The position numbers and the translations under genes are program-made. Source: an uncultured Oscillospiraceae bacterium (lineage in GTDB: Bacteria > Bacillota > Clostridia > Oscillospirales > Acutalibacteraceae). Taken from it: 64,000 bases of DNA. Under the pieces are notes generated by a model. That model made no database searches. It was given only the letters and a program-made list of their open reading frames with translations, and was not told the DNA's origin. This document shows, one piece after another, positions 16,929-25,877 of this stretch. The DNA lies in assembly GCA_902490735.1 (NCBI GenBank), contig CABUFC010000004.1, positions 1 through 64,000 of the forward strand, read 5' to 3'. The stretch's first letter is position 1; every line of letters begins with the position of its first letter.

Positions 16929-18284
16929 ATGATTAACGATACAATTGCCGCTATATCCACCCCACTTGGTACGGGCGGCATTTCGGTTATTAGAATTTCG
17001 GGAGATAGCGCAATATCCGTAGCCGAAAAGGTTTTTAAAGGAACAAAGCCTTTATCTGATATGGCCGGTTACACTGCGCAATTCGGCCATGTATACAGCG
17101 GCGAAAACCAACTTGATGAATGTGTTGCAACCGTTTTTTTAGCGCCAAAAAGCTATACGGGCGAAAACGTTGTAGAACTCTCGTGCCACGGCGGAATACT
17201 TGTTACCAAAAACCTTTTAAGCGAATGTTTAAAAAGCGGTGCAAGAATGGCAAAACCCGGCGAATTTTCCGAGCGTGCTTTTCTAAACGGTAAAATGGAT
17301 CTTGCGAAAGCCGAAGCCGTAATGGGACTTATTAGCGCAAAAACAAACGCGGCACTTAATATTGCCGCAAAAAACAAAAGCGGTGCTGTAAGCAAAAAAA
17401 TAAACGGCATACGCGAAATACTTTTAAATTTGCTCGCATCTATTTCTGCTTACTGTGATTATCCGGATGACGAAAGCATGGGAATTGATCCCGATGCTTT
17501 TTCAAAAGACGCTTTGCTTGTTGCCGCAAAATTAAAAGAGCTTATAAAAAACTACGAAAACGGCAAGGTATATACAACAGGACTTAACGTTGCAATAATC
17601 GGAAAACCAAACGTCGGCAAAAGTACTCTTATGAACTATCTTTCGGGAGAGAACCGGTCTATAGTTACAGATATTCCCGGCACTACGCGCGACGTAATAG
17701 ATACAGGAATTATGCTATATGATATACCGATAACACTTTACGATACGGCCGGCATAAGAGAGACCCGCGACCCTATTGAAAAAATCGGTGTAAAAAAATC
17801 GGAAGACGCAATAAAATATTCCGATATTTGCTTATTTATGTTTAATCCCGATGACGTTATAAGCGAAAAAGATAAAAAATCGCTTGAAGAGTTTAAGGAA
17901 AAAGCGATTATTGTTATAAATAAAACCGACATTAAAGATGATTGCCCCAAATACTTAACGGACTTAAAACTGCCGGTTGTTAAGATCTGCGCAAAGTATG
18001 AAAAAGGCGCAAAAGAGATTTACGAAGCAATAAAACACAAAGCGGGCGTTATGGATCTTGAGCCGGATGCCGTGCTTTTGCAGTCTTTAAGGCAGAAGGA
18101 AAACTGCAGAAATGCACTGGAAGAAACCGAAAACGCCATAAAGGCAATAAAGGATGACGTAACACCGGACGCCGTTTCGGTGCTTTTACAAAGCGCGCTT
18201 ACATATTTAGACGAACTTACCGGAGCCAAAGCGTCTGACGAAATTGTAGAACGCGTATTCAGAGATTTTTGCGTAGGAAAATAG
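16929..18284 (+). CDS. mnmE: tRNA modification GTPase MnmE
   Basis: The 451-residue protein has the N-terminal tetrahydrofolate-binding domain (DTIAAISTPLGTGGI), a helical domain, and a G domain with GKPNVGKST, DTAGIR and NKTD, and it ends in the family's FCVGK with the essential cysteine. With MnmG it installs the 5-carboxymethylaminomethyl group on wobble uridine. It opens the mnmE-mnmG-rsmG cluster, which is usually next to the replication origin in Firmicutes. Confidence 0.96.
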   Translation: MINDTIAAISTPLGTGGISVIRISGDSAISVAEKVFKGTKPLSDMAGYTAQFGHVYSGENQLDECVATVFLAPKSYTGENVVELSCHGGILVTKNLLSECLKSGARMAKPGEFSERAFLNGKMDLAKAEAVMGLISAKTNAALNIAAKNKSGAVSKKINGIREILLNLLASISAYCDYPDDESMGIDPDAFSKDALLVAAKLKELIKNYENGKVYTTGLNVAIIGKPNVGKSTLMNYLSGENRSIVTDIPGTTRDVIDTGIMLYDIPITLYDTAGIRETRDPIEKIGVKKSEDAIKYSDICLFMFNPDDVISEKDKKSLEEFKEKAIIVINKTDIKDDCPKYLTDLKLPVVKICAKYEKGAKEIYEAIKHKAGVMDLEPDAVLLQSLRQKENCRNALEETENAIKAIKDDVTPDAVSVLLQSALTYLDELTGAKASDEIVERVFRDFCVGK

Positions 18285-18293
18285 GAAACGATT

Positions 18294-20159
18294 ATGGAAT
18301 TTTTTGCAGGTAATACGGATGTAGCGGTAATAGGTGCAGGGCACGCCGGCATTGAAGCGGCGCTTGCCGCCGCGCGCCTTGGCTGCAGCACTATGTGTTT
18401 TACAATAAACCTTGACTGGGTTGGAAATATGCCCTGCAACCCTTCAATAGGAGGAACCGCTAAAGGGCATTTAGTAAGGGAAATTGACGCACTTGGCGGC
18501 GAAATGGCAAAAGCGGCAGACAGGAATACGCTTCAAATTAGAATGCTAAACCGCGGCAAGGGGGCGGCAGTTCAGTCGCTGCGCGCGCAGATTGACCGAA
18601 GAGACTACAGTGCCGACATGAAGCACGTAATGGAAACTACTGAAAATTTATACATTAAACAGGCGGAAATAGTAAGTATAATTCGCGATGATGACGGTTA
18701 TATTTTAAAAACCGCCCTTAAAGCGGTATATAAGGCAAAATCGGTAGTAATTGCTACAGGCACATTTTTAAAGGGGAAAATATTTGTCGGAGATGTATCA
18801 TACGAGGGTGGTCCCGACGGTACCTTTGCCGCAACAAAATTATCCGCCGACCTTAAAGCTTTAGGCATACCGCTTCGCCGTTTTAAAACGGGAACTCCTG
18901 CAAGGGTTTTAAAAAGCAGTATAGATTTTAGCGTTTTAGAAGAACAGCCCGGCGACGAGAATATTATTCCGTTTAGTTATAAAACCAAAAAGTTACCCGA
19001 AAACAAGGTTATGTGCCACATAACCTACACAAACGAAAAAACAAAACAAATAATTTTGGATAATATACATACATCCCCATTATTCAGCGGACAAATCGAG
19101 GGCGTTGGACCGCGCTATTGCCCAAGTATTGAAGATAAAATCGTACGTTTTAAAGATAAAGAGCGCCACCAGCTGTTTATTGAGCCCTGCGGACTTAACA
19201 CTGAAGAAATGTATTTGCAGGGAATGTCTTCCTCTTTGCCGGAAGCCGTACAGACTGAATTTTACCGCTCGATAAAAGGTCTTGAAAATGTAAAAATAAT
19301 GCGGCCGGCATATGCGATAGAATATGATTGTATAGATCCAATAAATTTAAAATCGTCTTTAGAAATTAAAAATAATCCCGGACTGTTCGGAGCAGGACAG
19401 TTTAACGGATCTTCCGGTTACGAGGAAGCTGCGGCGCAAGGGTTAATAGCAGGTATTAACGCCGCTTTTTACGTGCAAAACAAAGAACCGCTTATTTTAT
19501 CGCGGTCTGACAGTTATATAGGCACCCTTATAGACGATCTTACAACCAAAGGCTGTACCGATCCTTACAGAATGATGACCAGCCGCAGCGAATACAGGCT
19601 GGTTCTTAGACAGGACAATGCCGACGAGCGCCTAACACCCATAGGATACAAAATCGGGCTTATAAGCGAAGCCGATTATAACGATTTTTGCGAGCGTAAA
19701 AAAATTAAAGAGAACGAAATTAAAAGGCTTAAAAAGACGGTTCTGCCGCCGAGCGACAAACTTAACGAACTGCTCTTAAACGCAAACACGTCTAAAGTAG
19801 TAACCGGCGTATCGTTGTACGAGCTTTTAAAGCGTCCGCAAATAAGCTACGATTTATTATCGCCTTTTGATAATGACCGCCCAAATCTTTCATTCGAGAT
19901 AAAAGAAAAAATTCAAAACGCCATTAAATACGAGGGCTATATAAAGCGCGAGGAAGCGGCCATCGCAGAACAAAAAAGGCTTGAAAGCAAAAGCTTGGAT
20001 ATTATAAACGACTATTCTGACATTAAAGGCCTACGACTTGAAGCTATTGAAAAGCTTAATAAAATAAAACCGGAAAACGTCGGTAAGGCTTCGAGGATTT
20101 CGGGCGTAACTCCTGCAGATATTCAGGTTTTATTAATTTATCTTCAAACAAAGGAATAA
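18294..20159 (+). CDS. mnmG: tRNA uridine-5-carboxymethylaminomethyl modification enzyme MnmG
   Basis: The 621-residue flavoprotein begins with the FAD-binding AVIGAGHAGIEAALAAARLG. The conserved blocks MPCNPSIGGTAKGHLVREIDALGG, QTEFYRSIKGLE, GQFNGSSGYEEAAAQG and the TSRSEYRL motif are present. It partners MnmE in wobble-uridine modification using FAD, glycine or ammonium and a folate. It is nine bases downstream of mnmE and two upstream of rsmG. Confidence 0.96.
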   Translation: MEFFAGNTDVAVIGAGHAGIEAALAAARLGCSTMCFTINLDWVGNMPCNPSIGGTAKGHLVREIDALGGEMAKAADRNTLQIRMLNRGKGAAVQSLRAQIDRRDYSADMKHVMETTENLYIKQAEIVSIIRDDDGYILKTALKAVYKAKSVVIATGTFLKGKIFVGDVSYEGGPDGTFAATKLSADLKALGIPLRRFKTGTPARVLKSSIDFSVLEEQPGDENIIPFSYKTKKLPENKVMCHITYTNEKTKQIILDNIHTSPLFSGQIEGVGPRYCPSIEDKIVRFKDKERHQLFIEPCGLNTEEMYLQGMSSSLPEAVQTEFYRSIKGLENVKIMRPAYAIEYDCIDPINLKSSLEIKNNPGLFGAGQFNGSSGYEEAAAQGLIAGINAAFYVQNKEPLILSRSDSYIGTLIDDLTTKGCTDPYRMMTSRSEYRLVLRQDNADERLTPIGYKIGLISEADYNDFCERKKIKENEIKRLKKTVLPPSDKLNELLLNANTSKVVTGVSLYELLKRPQISYDLLSPFDNDRPNLSFEIKEKIQNAIKYEGYIKREEAAIAEQKRLESKSLDIINDYSDIKGLRLEAIEKLNKIKPENVGKASRISGVTPADIQVLLIYLQTKE

Positions 20160-20161
20160 TT

Positions 20162-20806
20162 ATGGATAAAAATAATTGCTACAAAATTTATTCCGATTTA
20201 TTATGCAGTTGGAACGAAAAAATAAACCTAACCGCCATAACCGACAAAAACGAAATCGAAATAAAACATTTTGAAGACTGCCGCAGTATTTTAAGTGCAA
20301 TAAATATCCCTAAAGGTGAAAAAATAATCGATATAGGTACAGGCGCGGGTTTTCCGGGTATGGTATTAAAAATAGAGCGTCCGGACCTTAATGTCACCCT
20401 GCTTGACGGGCACAAAAAAAGGTTTTTATTTTTAGAGGATCTTCAAAATGCGCTAAACCTTAACTGCGAAAACCTGCATGCACGAGCTGAGGAGGCCGTA
20501 AAAATGCGGCGCGAGTGCTATTTTTTAGCAACGGCAAGGGCGGTAGCAAAACTTAATGTGCTTGCGGAATACTGCTTGCCGTATGTAAAGCCGGGCGGAT
20601 ATTTTATAGCCATGAAGTCAAACGCCGACGAAGAAATAGAAGATGCCAAAAACGCAATTGAGCTTTTAGGTGGCAAAATTGAAGATATTAAAACCTTTAA
20701 TTTGTCTGACAAAAGCAAAAGAACGCTTGTAATTATAAAAAAAATATCGCAAACGCCGACAAAATACCCGAGGGTCTCGGCAAAAATTGCAAAACAACCG
20801 CTTTAA
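20162..20806 (+). CDS. rsmG: 16S rRNA (guanine-527-N7) methyltransferase
   Basis: The 214-residue protein has the GidB architecture: WNEKINLTAI near the N-terminus, HFEDC, the SAM-binding IIDIGTGAGFPGMVLKI, and the ATARAVAKL segment. It methylates N7 of G527 in 16S rRNA. Its final codons form the stem of the terminator that ends the operon. Confidence 0.94.
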   Translation: MDKNNCYKIYSDLLCSWNEKINLTAITDKNEIEIKHFEDCRSILSAINIPKGEKIIDIGTGAGFPGMVLKIERPDLNVTLLDGHKKRFLFLEDLQNALNLNCENLHARAEEAVKMRRECYFLATARAVAKLNVLAEYCLPYVKPGGYFIAMKSNADEEIEDAKNAIELLGGKIEDIKTFNLSDKSKRTLVIIKKISQTPTKYPRVSAKIAKQPL

Positions 20807-20819
20807 GCGGTTGTTTTTT
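20793..20819 (+). terminator. Intrinsic terminator of the mnmE operon
   Basis: AACAACCGCTT pairs with AAGCGGTTGTT and is followed by TTTTTT. The stem includes the rsmG stop codon. Confidence 0.85.
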
Positions 20820-20910
20820 ATTGAACTTATCGAATTCTGTCTAACGAAAATGCTGGTAAATTTTAACAATTTATGCTAAGATAACATCAGCGTAGAGTTG
20901 GAGGTAAATC

Positions 20911-21678
20911 ATGGAACTCAAACTTATGCCTTTATTTCTCTCGGATATTAAACAGTCGTCGGACAACCCTCGCCGTCACTACTCCGAAAATGACATTGAA
21001 ACTTTAGCCGAAAGCATAAAAAAATACGGGCTGTTAATTCCCATGACCGTACGAAAAACCGACAGCGGATATTTTTTAGTTGCAGGCAAGCGCCGGCTTT
21101 TAGCTTTAAAAAAGTTAAACGAAATAACAACAAGTTGTATTGTAATCGAAGCCGACCACAAAACGTCTGCCGTGTTTTCGGCAATAGAAAACACCGAGAG
21201 GGTCCCTTTGGATTTTTTTGAAACGGCCGAAGCATTAAACACGCTGCACACCGTTTACAATATGCCGTTATCGTCAGCCGCAAAAGCTTTAAAGCTTACA
21301 GATAAAGCCGCCGAGCAAAAACTGGAGCTTTTAAAACTGCCGACTGCAATTAGAGATAGTATTATAGGAAACAACATAAACGAAACAAAAGCAATGCTAT
21401 TATCTAAGGTGCCGGCCGATAAAATGGAATTCATCTTAAAAGAAATAATACAAAAAAAGATGACAGACGAGGAAACCGCCGCACTTGTGGACGGCGTAAT
21501 TCCGAAAGAAACCGTATATGTTGCAAAAGGCAACAAAATAACTATACACGACTACCGCATTTTTACAAATTCATTTTTACGCATAGCAGACAAGGTGCGC
21601 GATTACGGTGTTAACGCAAAAACATCAAAAACCGAAACCGACAATTTTGTAGAATACACCCTTCGCATCGATAAATAG
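20911..21678 (+). CDS. noc: ParB/Noc-like chromosome-associated protein
   Basis: The 255-residue protein starts behind GGAGGTAAATC. Residues 5-85 form the ParB N-terminal domain with NPRRHYSENDIE.LAESI..YGLL.P..VRK and GKRRLLALK, where canonical ParB has the CTP-binding GERR. A helix-turn-helix region (LSSAAKALKLTDKAAEQKLELLKLP) follows. Its place directly after rsmG is the usual site of noc in Firmicutes, and a separate canonical parB exists at 37.4 kb. Noc acts as a nucleoid occlusion factor; here that name rests on position and on the divergent CTP motif, so it is tentative. Confidence 0.7.
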   Translation: MELKLMPLFLSDIKQSSDNPRRHYSENDIETLAESIKKYGLLIPMTVRKTDSGYFLVAGKRRLLALKKLNEITTSCIVIEADHKTSAVFSAIENTERVPLDFFETAEALNTLHTVYNMPLSSAAKALKLTDKAAEQKLELLKLPTAIRDSIIGNNINETKAMLLSKVPADKMEFILKEIIQKKMTDEETAALVDGVIPKETVYVAKGNKITIHDYRIFTNSFLRIADKVRDYGVNAKTSKTETDNFVEYTLRIDK

Positions 21679-21726
21679 CCATCCATCCATTCCCCATATA
21701 TTTTGCGCGGTCAACCCCCGCGCGAA

Positions 21727-21767
21727 GAAAACGGACAGTAAATTTGCTGTCTGTTTTCTTTTTTATA
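21727..21767 (+). terminator. Intrinsic terminator after the noc-like gene
   Basis: GAAAACGGACAG pairs with CTGTCTGTTTTC (one G-T pair) over an 8-base loop and TTTTTT follows. Confidence 0.85.
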
Positions 21768-21786
21768 AAAAATTTTAAAATTTTTA

Positions 21787-21815
21787 TTGAAATCTATACT
21801 AATTTGGTATAGAAT
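21787..21815 (+). promoter_or_regulatory. Promoter with overlapping dyad operator upstream of iscS
   Basis: TTGAAA (21787-21792) and TAGAAT (21810-21815) are 17 bases apart. The spacer holds the dyad TCTATAC-7-GTATAGA at 21793-21813, which runs into the -10 box, so a dimeric repressor bound there would block the polymerase. An Rrf2-family (IscR/CymR-like) regulator is the natural suspect for a cysteine desulfurase operon. Confidence 0.7.
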
Positions 21816-21843
21816 AATAACGAAAACAATTGGAGGTCTTGTT

Positions 21844-23028
21844 ATGGACAAATATATATACGCCGACAATGCGGCCACAACCGCTATATCGGACGACGTT
21901 TTTAAGGTAATGACTAAGGTTTTAAAAGAGGATTACGGCAATCCGAGCAGCCTTTACGAGTTAGGCTCAAAAGCGAAAATGATAGTTGAGTCCGCTCGCG
22001 AAAAGGTTGCAAAAGCAATAAATGCCGACCCTAAGGAAATTTACTTTACGTCTGGCGGCAGCGAAGCGGACAACTGGGCAATAAAATCCGCGGCGCACAA
22101 AGCACTAAAAGAAGGTAAAAACGAAATAATTTCCTCAACCTTTGAGCATCACGCGGTGCTTCACACTTTGGACGAGCTTAAAAGCGAAGGTTTTAAAATT
22201 ATTCTTCTTCCCGTTTACGAAAACGGTATTGTAAAAACAGAAGATTTATTAAACGCTATAACCGACAAAACCGCGCTTGTAACAATTATGTTTGCAAACA
22301 ACGAAATCGGCACTATTCAGCCGGTAAAAGAGATAGGCGAAATTTGCCGCCGCAACAAAATAATGTTTCATACGGACGCCGTTCAAGCGGTTGGCAATGT
22401 AAAAATTGACGTTAAAGAGCAAAATATTGATATGCTGTCACTTTCGGCGCACAAATTTCACGGACCTAAGGGTGTGGGCGCTTTATATATCAGAAAGGGC
22501 ATAGTTCTAAAACCGCTTATTAACGGCGGTGCGCAAGAGCGCGGCAAGCGTGCCGGCACCGAAAACACCGCAGGCATTGCCGGACTTGGCGTTGCCATTG
22601 AACAAGCAACCGCTAATATTGAAGAAAAGGCTAAAAAACTTAAAAAAATAAGCGACAGGCTAATTGACGGCGCATTAAAAATCGAGCGCAGCCGCTTAAA
22701 CGGCGACCGTGATAAGCGTTTGCCCGGAAATGTTAATCTCTGCTTCGAAGGAATTGAAGGCGAAAGTCTTTTACTAATGCTTGATATGAAAGGCGTTGCC
22801 GCTTCAAGCGGATCGGCCTGCACATCGGGCTCGCTCGATCCAAGCCACGTGCTTTTAGCCATAGGGCTTCCCCACGAGATAGCGCACGGTTCGTTAAGAT
22901 TATCTTTTTCTGACGGCAACAGTGTAGAAGATGCCGATTATATTTTAGAAGTTTTACCGCCTATTGTACAAAGGCTTAGAGAAATGTCGCCACTATGGGA
23001 CAGAATTAAAGAGAAGGAAGGAAAATAA
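21844..23028 (+). CDS. iscS: Cysteine desulfurase (NifS/IscS type)
   Basis: The start at ATG 21844 has GGAGGTCTT upstream. The 394-residue PLP enzyme shows YADNAATTAIS, FTSGGSEADNWAI, HHAVLHT, the PLP-lysine region SLSAHKFHGPKGVGALY, RAGTENTAG and the mobile-loop cysteine in SSGSACTSGSLDPSHVL. It releases sulfur from cysteine as a persulfide for Fe-S cluster and thionucleoside synthesis. It is three bases upstream of the scaffold gene. The nearby TtcA-like gene may be a client for its sulfur. Confidence 0.94.
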   Translation: MDKYIYADNAATTAISDDVFKVMTKVLKEDYGNPSSLYELGSKAKMIVESAREKVAKAINADPKEIYFTSGGSEADNWAIKSAAHKALKEGKNEIISSTFEHHAVLHTLDELKSEGFKIILLPVYENGIVKTEDLLNAITDKTALVTIMFANNEIGTIQPVKEIGEICRRNKIMFHTDAVQAVGNVKIDVKEQNIDMLSLSAHKFHGPKGVGALYIRKGIVLKPLINGGAQERGKRAGTENTAGIAGLGVAIEQATANIEEKAKKLKKISDRLIDGALKIERSRLNGDRDKRLPGNVNLCFEGIEGESLLLMLDMKGVAASSGSACTSGSLDPSHVLLAIGLPHEIAHGSLRLSFSDGNSVEDADYILEVLPPIVQRLREMSPLWDRIKEKEGK

Positions 23029-23030
23029 TC

Positions 23031-23468
23031 ATGTATACAGAACAAGTTATGGACCATTTTACTCATCCGAGAAATATGGGTGAAATAGAAAATGCCGACG
23101 GCATTGGTGAAGTCGGCAACGCAAAATGCGGCGATATAATGAAGATGTTTTTAAAGGTTGAAAACGGAATAATTGTTGACGCTAAATTTAAAACCTACGG
23201 ATGTGCTTCGGCTATTGCCACAAGCAGCATTGCTACCGAAATGATAAAAGGCCACAGTGTTAAAGAGGCGCTGGAACTTTCGAACAAAGCGGTTGTTGAG
23301 GCGCTCGGAGGACTGCCGACACACAAAATTCACTGCTCTGTTTTAGCCGAGCAGGCAATAAAGGCAGCTTTAGCAGATTATTATAAAAAACAAGGTATAG
23401 ATCCTGAACCGATCGTCGGTAAAAGTACCGCCTGCGACAAAGACGCTTGCGACCACTGCGGAATATAA
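23031..23468 (+). CDS. iscU: Iron-sulfur cluster scaffold protein NifU/IscU
   Basis: The 145-residue NifU-N domain has its three ligand cysteines in NAKCGD, KTYGCASAIATSS and KIHCSVLAEQAI. It assembles Fe-S clusters with sulfur from the desulfurase encoded just upstream. The C-terminal tail adds a cysteine-rich CDKDACDHCG motif, an extra possible metal site common in clostridial NifU proteins. Confidence 0.93.
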   Translation: MYTEQVMDHFTHPRNMGEIENADGIGEVGNAKCGDIMKMFLKVENGIIVDAKFKTYGCASAIATSSIATEMIKGHSVKEALELSNKAVVEALGGLPTHKIHCSVLAEQAIKAALADYYKKQGIDPEPIVGKSTACDKDACDHCGI

Positions 23469-23469
23469 T

Positions 23470-23961
23470 ATGAACAAAAACTTACGAATAATTACATTTA
23501 ATGCCGCTGCTGCCGCTTTATATGTGGCACTTAGCTTTGTATTTGCGCCGATTAGCTTTGGCGCAATTCAGTTTAGAGTATCAGAAGCGCTTTGTATTTT
23601 GCCGCTTGTTAGCCCAATCTCGTTAGCGGGACTTACTCTCGGGTGCTTCATTTCAAACTGTTTTAGTCCTTTTGGAATTGTAGATGTTATAGTTGGAACA
23701 AGTGCCACATTAATTGCAGGGCTTTTAATGATTTGGCTTAAAAACTGCAAAATTAAAGACTTTCCGCTGTTATCATTTTTAAGCCCGGTTATTATAAACG
23801 GCCTTATGGTCGGCGCGGAAATAAGCATATTATCGGGCGATAATTTTGTTGCATTTTTAATATCGTTTTTATATGTAGCACTTGGCGAAGCGGGAGTTGT
23901 GGCCATACTTGGCGTACCGCTTTACTTTGCGCTTAAAAAAATAGAGAACAAGATTTTTTAA
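23470..23961 (+). CDS. queT: QueT-family queuosine precursor transporter (ECF S component)
   Basis: The 163-residue membrane protein has about five helices, an N-terminal AAAAALYVALSFVFAPISFGAIQFRVSEALC segment and SPFGIVDVIVGTSATLIAG, the QueT/DUF988 signature. It is the substrate-binding subunit of an energy-coupling factor transporter for queuine-type precursors. It begins one base after iscU, so it lacks the preQ1 riboswitch leader often seen before queT and must follow the iscS promoter. Confidence 0.87.
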   Translation: MNKNLRIITFNAAAAALYVALSFVFAPISFGAIQFRVSEALCILPLVSPISLAGLTLGCFISNCFSPFGIVDVIVGTSATLIAGLLMIWLKNCKIKDFPLLSFLSPVIINGLMVGAEISILSGDNFVAFLISFLYVALGEAGVVAILGVPLYFALKKIENKIF

Positions 23962-23962
23962 A

Positions 23963-24343
23963 TTATATAAAGGAAAATAGACTTAGTCTTTCGGCATCCT
24001 TAACATCGGATACAAGCCATTTTAGCCTTGCTAAGGTGGACATTAAATGCGAATGACTTTCTTTATTGCAAAGCGATGGCAGTTCCGCCGCTGTTTTGCT
24101 TATTTCGTCCACCCTTTCCATTGCAACAAACGGAATAAAGGCATTTTGCCATGATTTCCATTTTACTAAAAATTTGTTGATTTTTTCTTTAGCTGCGGCA
24201 TAATCCGAATTATCGGCTGCATCCAATATTTCGGATATATCCTGTTTTAAGGTGTCCGAACCGCCGGTTACGATTCTAGACCCTGCAATGCATACACCCA
24301 TCATTACTACAAATATAACAAAACTAACTACCAGCCGTTTCAC
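23963..24343 (-). CDS. DUF4363 family protein
   Basis: The 126-residue protein has one N-terminal membrane anchor (residues 4-22) and an outside helical domain with KEKINKFLVKWKSWQ. It matches the DUF4363 layout of short anchored proteins that follow DUF421 genes. The gene overlaps the upstream DUF421 gene by four bases, so they form a two-gene operon convergent with queT. The function is unknown. Confidence 0.8.
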   Translation of the reverse strand: MKRLVVSFVIFVVMMGVCIAGSRIVTGGSDTLKQDISEILDAADNSDYAAAKEKINKFLVKWKSWQNAFIPFVAMERVDEISKTAAELPSLCNKESHSHLMSTLARLKWLVSDVKDAERLSLFSFI

Positions 24344-25002
24344 TCAGTCACATCCTTTTTAACAACCACCGATTTATCACATGAATCGAGCGTCATAAAA
24401 TATATATCATTTAAAGCAAGTCCCATGCCGTTAACTTTTTCGGTTAATTGATTTTTGTTAATCCCAAGATCCTTTAACGCACCGTTAATTATTTTTCCGT
24501 CGCTTATAACTAAATACGGCAAAGAGTTTTGCGGCTCCTGTTTGGTTATTGGCTGACACTCGGTTTTAAGTTGTATGGATAAACTTCCGTTTACCTCCAT
24601 TACAGCACAATAAACGTCGTTTATATCAAACACCCCCTGGTTTCTGAGAAGCTGCATTAAATCAAGCGATGACATTCTAAGTCTTTCCATGTTTTTTTGA
24701 TTGATTTTTCCGTCATCTATAATAGTTATGGGCTCTCCGGAAAATATCCTTTTAACCTTTGGGAATTTCATGGTAATAAACGAAACGAGTATCTCCAAAA
24801 AAACAAGAATAAAAATGGAAACCATGGAAAGGGATATCGGCTGACCCAAGTCCTGAATACAAATAGCTACGAGCTCACTTATTAAAAGAGTAACGATAAG
24901 CTCGTTTGGCTGCATATCACCGATTTGTCTTTTCCCCATCAGCTTTATTGCAACGGCAATAAAGATATAAATTATTAATGTTCTAATTACAACCTTTAAA
25001 AT
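24340..25002 (-). CDS. DUF421 (YetF-type) membrane protein, probable AUU start
   Basis: The first ATG (24939) begins inside the family's conserved MGKRQIG motif and would remove the first membrane helix. In the same frame the sequence continues upstream as LKVVIRTLIIYIFIAVAIKL, the expected N-terminus, with ATT at 25000-25002 in start position and GGGGGAG five to six bases before it. The protein has two to three helices and a cytoplasmic domain with GEPITIIDDGKIN and SSLDLMQLLRNQGVFD. DUF421 proteins are of unknown function and often linked to sporulation and stress. It is coupled to the DUF4363 gene. Confidence 0.8.
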   Translation of the reverse strand: MLKVVIRTLIIYIFIAVAIKLMGKRQIGDMQPNELIVTLLISELVAICIQDLGQPISLSMVSIFILVFLEILVSFITMKFPKVKRIFSGEPITIIDDGKINQKNMERLRMSSLDLMQLLRNQGVFDINDVYCAVMEVNGSLSIQLKTECQPITKQEPQNSLPYLVISDGKIINGALKDLGINKNQLTEKVNGMGLALNDIYFMTLDSCDKSVVVKKDVTE

Positions 25003-25050
25003 AAGAACTCCCCCTTTTTAGAATTATCTGCAAAATAAAGGAAAAAATTC

Positions 25051-25869
25051 ATGGACAAAAAACTTGAAATTGAAAGAAGCATAATAAAAAAATTCAGAAA
25101 GCCCATTTGGAATAAGTTTATAGAAGCTTGCAAACAATACGATCTTATAGCCCCCGGCGACAAAATTGCCGTTTGCATTTCCGGAGGAAAAGACTCTTTT
25201 TTGCTTGCAAAACTTCTTGAAGAACTTAAACGCCACGGCGAAACTGATTTTGAGCTTGAGTTTATTTCAATGGATCCGGGATACAACAAGCAAAACAAGG
25301 ATTTAATACTAAAAAACGCCGGAGCAATGGGGCTTGATATTAAATTTTTTAACAGCGATATATTTAACGTTACCGAAAACGTCGGCGGGAATCCCTGCTA
25401 TTTATGCGCAAGAATGCGTCGCGGATATTTGTATTCCTTTGCAAAAAGCTTAGGGTGCAACAAAATAGCCTTAGGGCATCATTTTAACGATGTTATAGAA
25501 ACGATACTTATGGGAATGCTTTATTCCGGGCAACTTAACACCATGATGCCAAAGCTTAAATCGACAAATTTTGAAGGTATGGAGCTTATAAGGCCGCTGT
25601 ACTGTGTAAAAGAGGATGACATTAAGGCGTGGGCCAAATACAACAAGCTGGAATTTATTGCATGCGCTTGCCGTCTTACAGAAAGCATAGAAAAAAATTT
25701 AGAGCTTAAAAGCTACCGCAAAAAAACAAAAGAGCTAATTAAAACCCTTAAAAAAGACGATGACCTTATTGACATTAATATTTTTAAGTCGGTGCATAAT
25801 ATAAATTTAAACCAAATAATAGGATACAAAAAAGATGGAAAAGCGCACAGCTTTTTAGATGAATATTAG
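25051..25869 (+). CDS. TtcA-like tRNA thiolation ATPase (PP-loop family)
   Basis: The 272-residue protein has the PP-loop AVCISGGKDSFLLAKLL and a CYLCARMRRG pair (CxxC) followed by KIALGHHFNDVIET, the TtcA-type arrangement in which cysteines bind an Fe-S cluster. A further cysteine pair (ACAC) lies near residue 210. TtcA makes 2-thiocytidine at tRNA position 32. Firmicute homologues of this length are less studied, so the exact nucleoside is uncertain. It is eight bases upstream of the flavoprotein gene, which could supply electrons. Confidence 0.82.
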   Translation: MDKKLEIERSIIKKFRKPIWNKFIEACKQYDLIAPGDKIAVCISGGKDSFLLAKLLEELKRHGETDFELEFISMDPGYNKQNKDLILKNAGAMGLDIKFFNSDIFNVTENVGGNPCYLCARMRRGYLYSFAKSLGCNKIALGHHFNDVIETILMGMLYSGQLNTMMPKLKSTNFEGMELIRPLYCVKEDDIKAWAKYNKLEFIACACRLTESIEKNLELKSYRKKTKELIKTLKKDDDLIDINIFKSVHNINLNQIIGYKKDGKAHSFLDEY

Positions 25870-25877
25870 GAGGAACT

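Noticed and set aside
23350..23475. preQ1 riboswitch before queT
   Set aside because: queT starts one base after iscU, leaving no leader.
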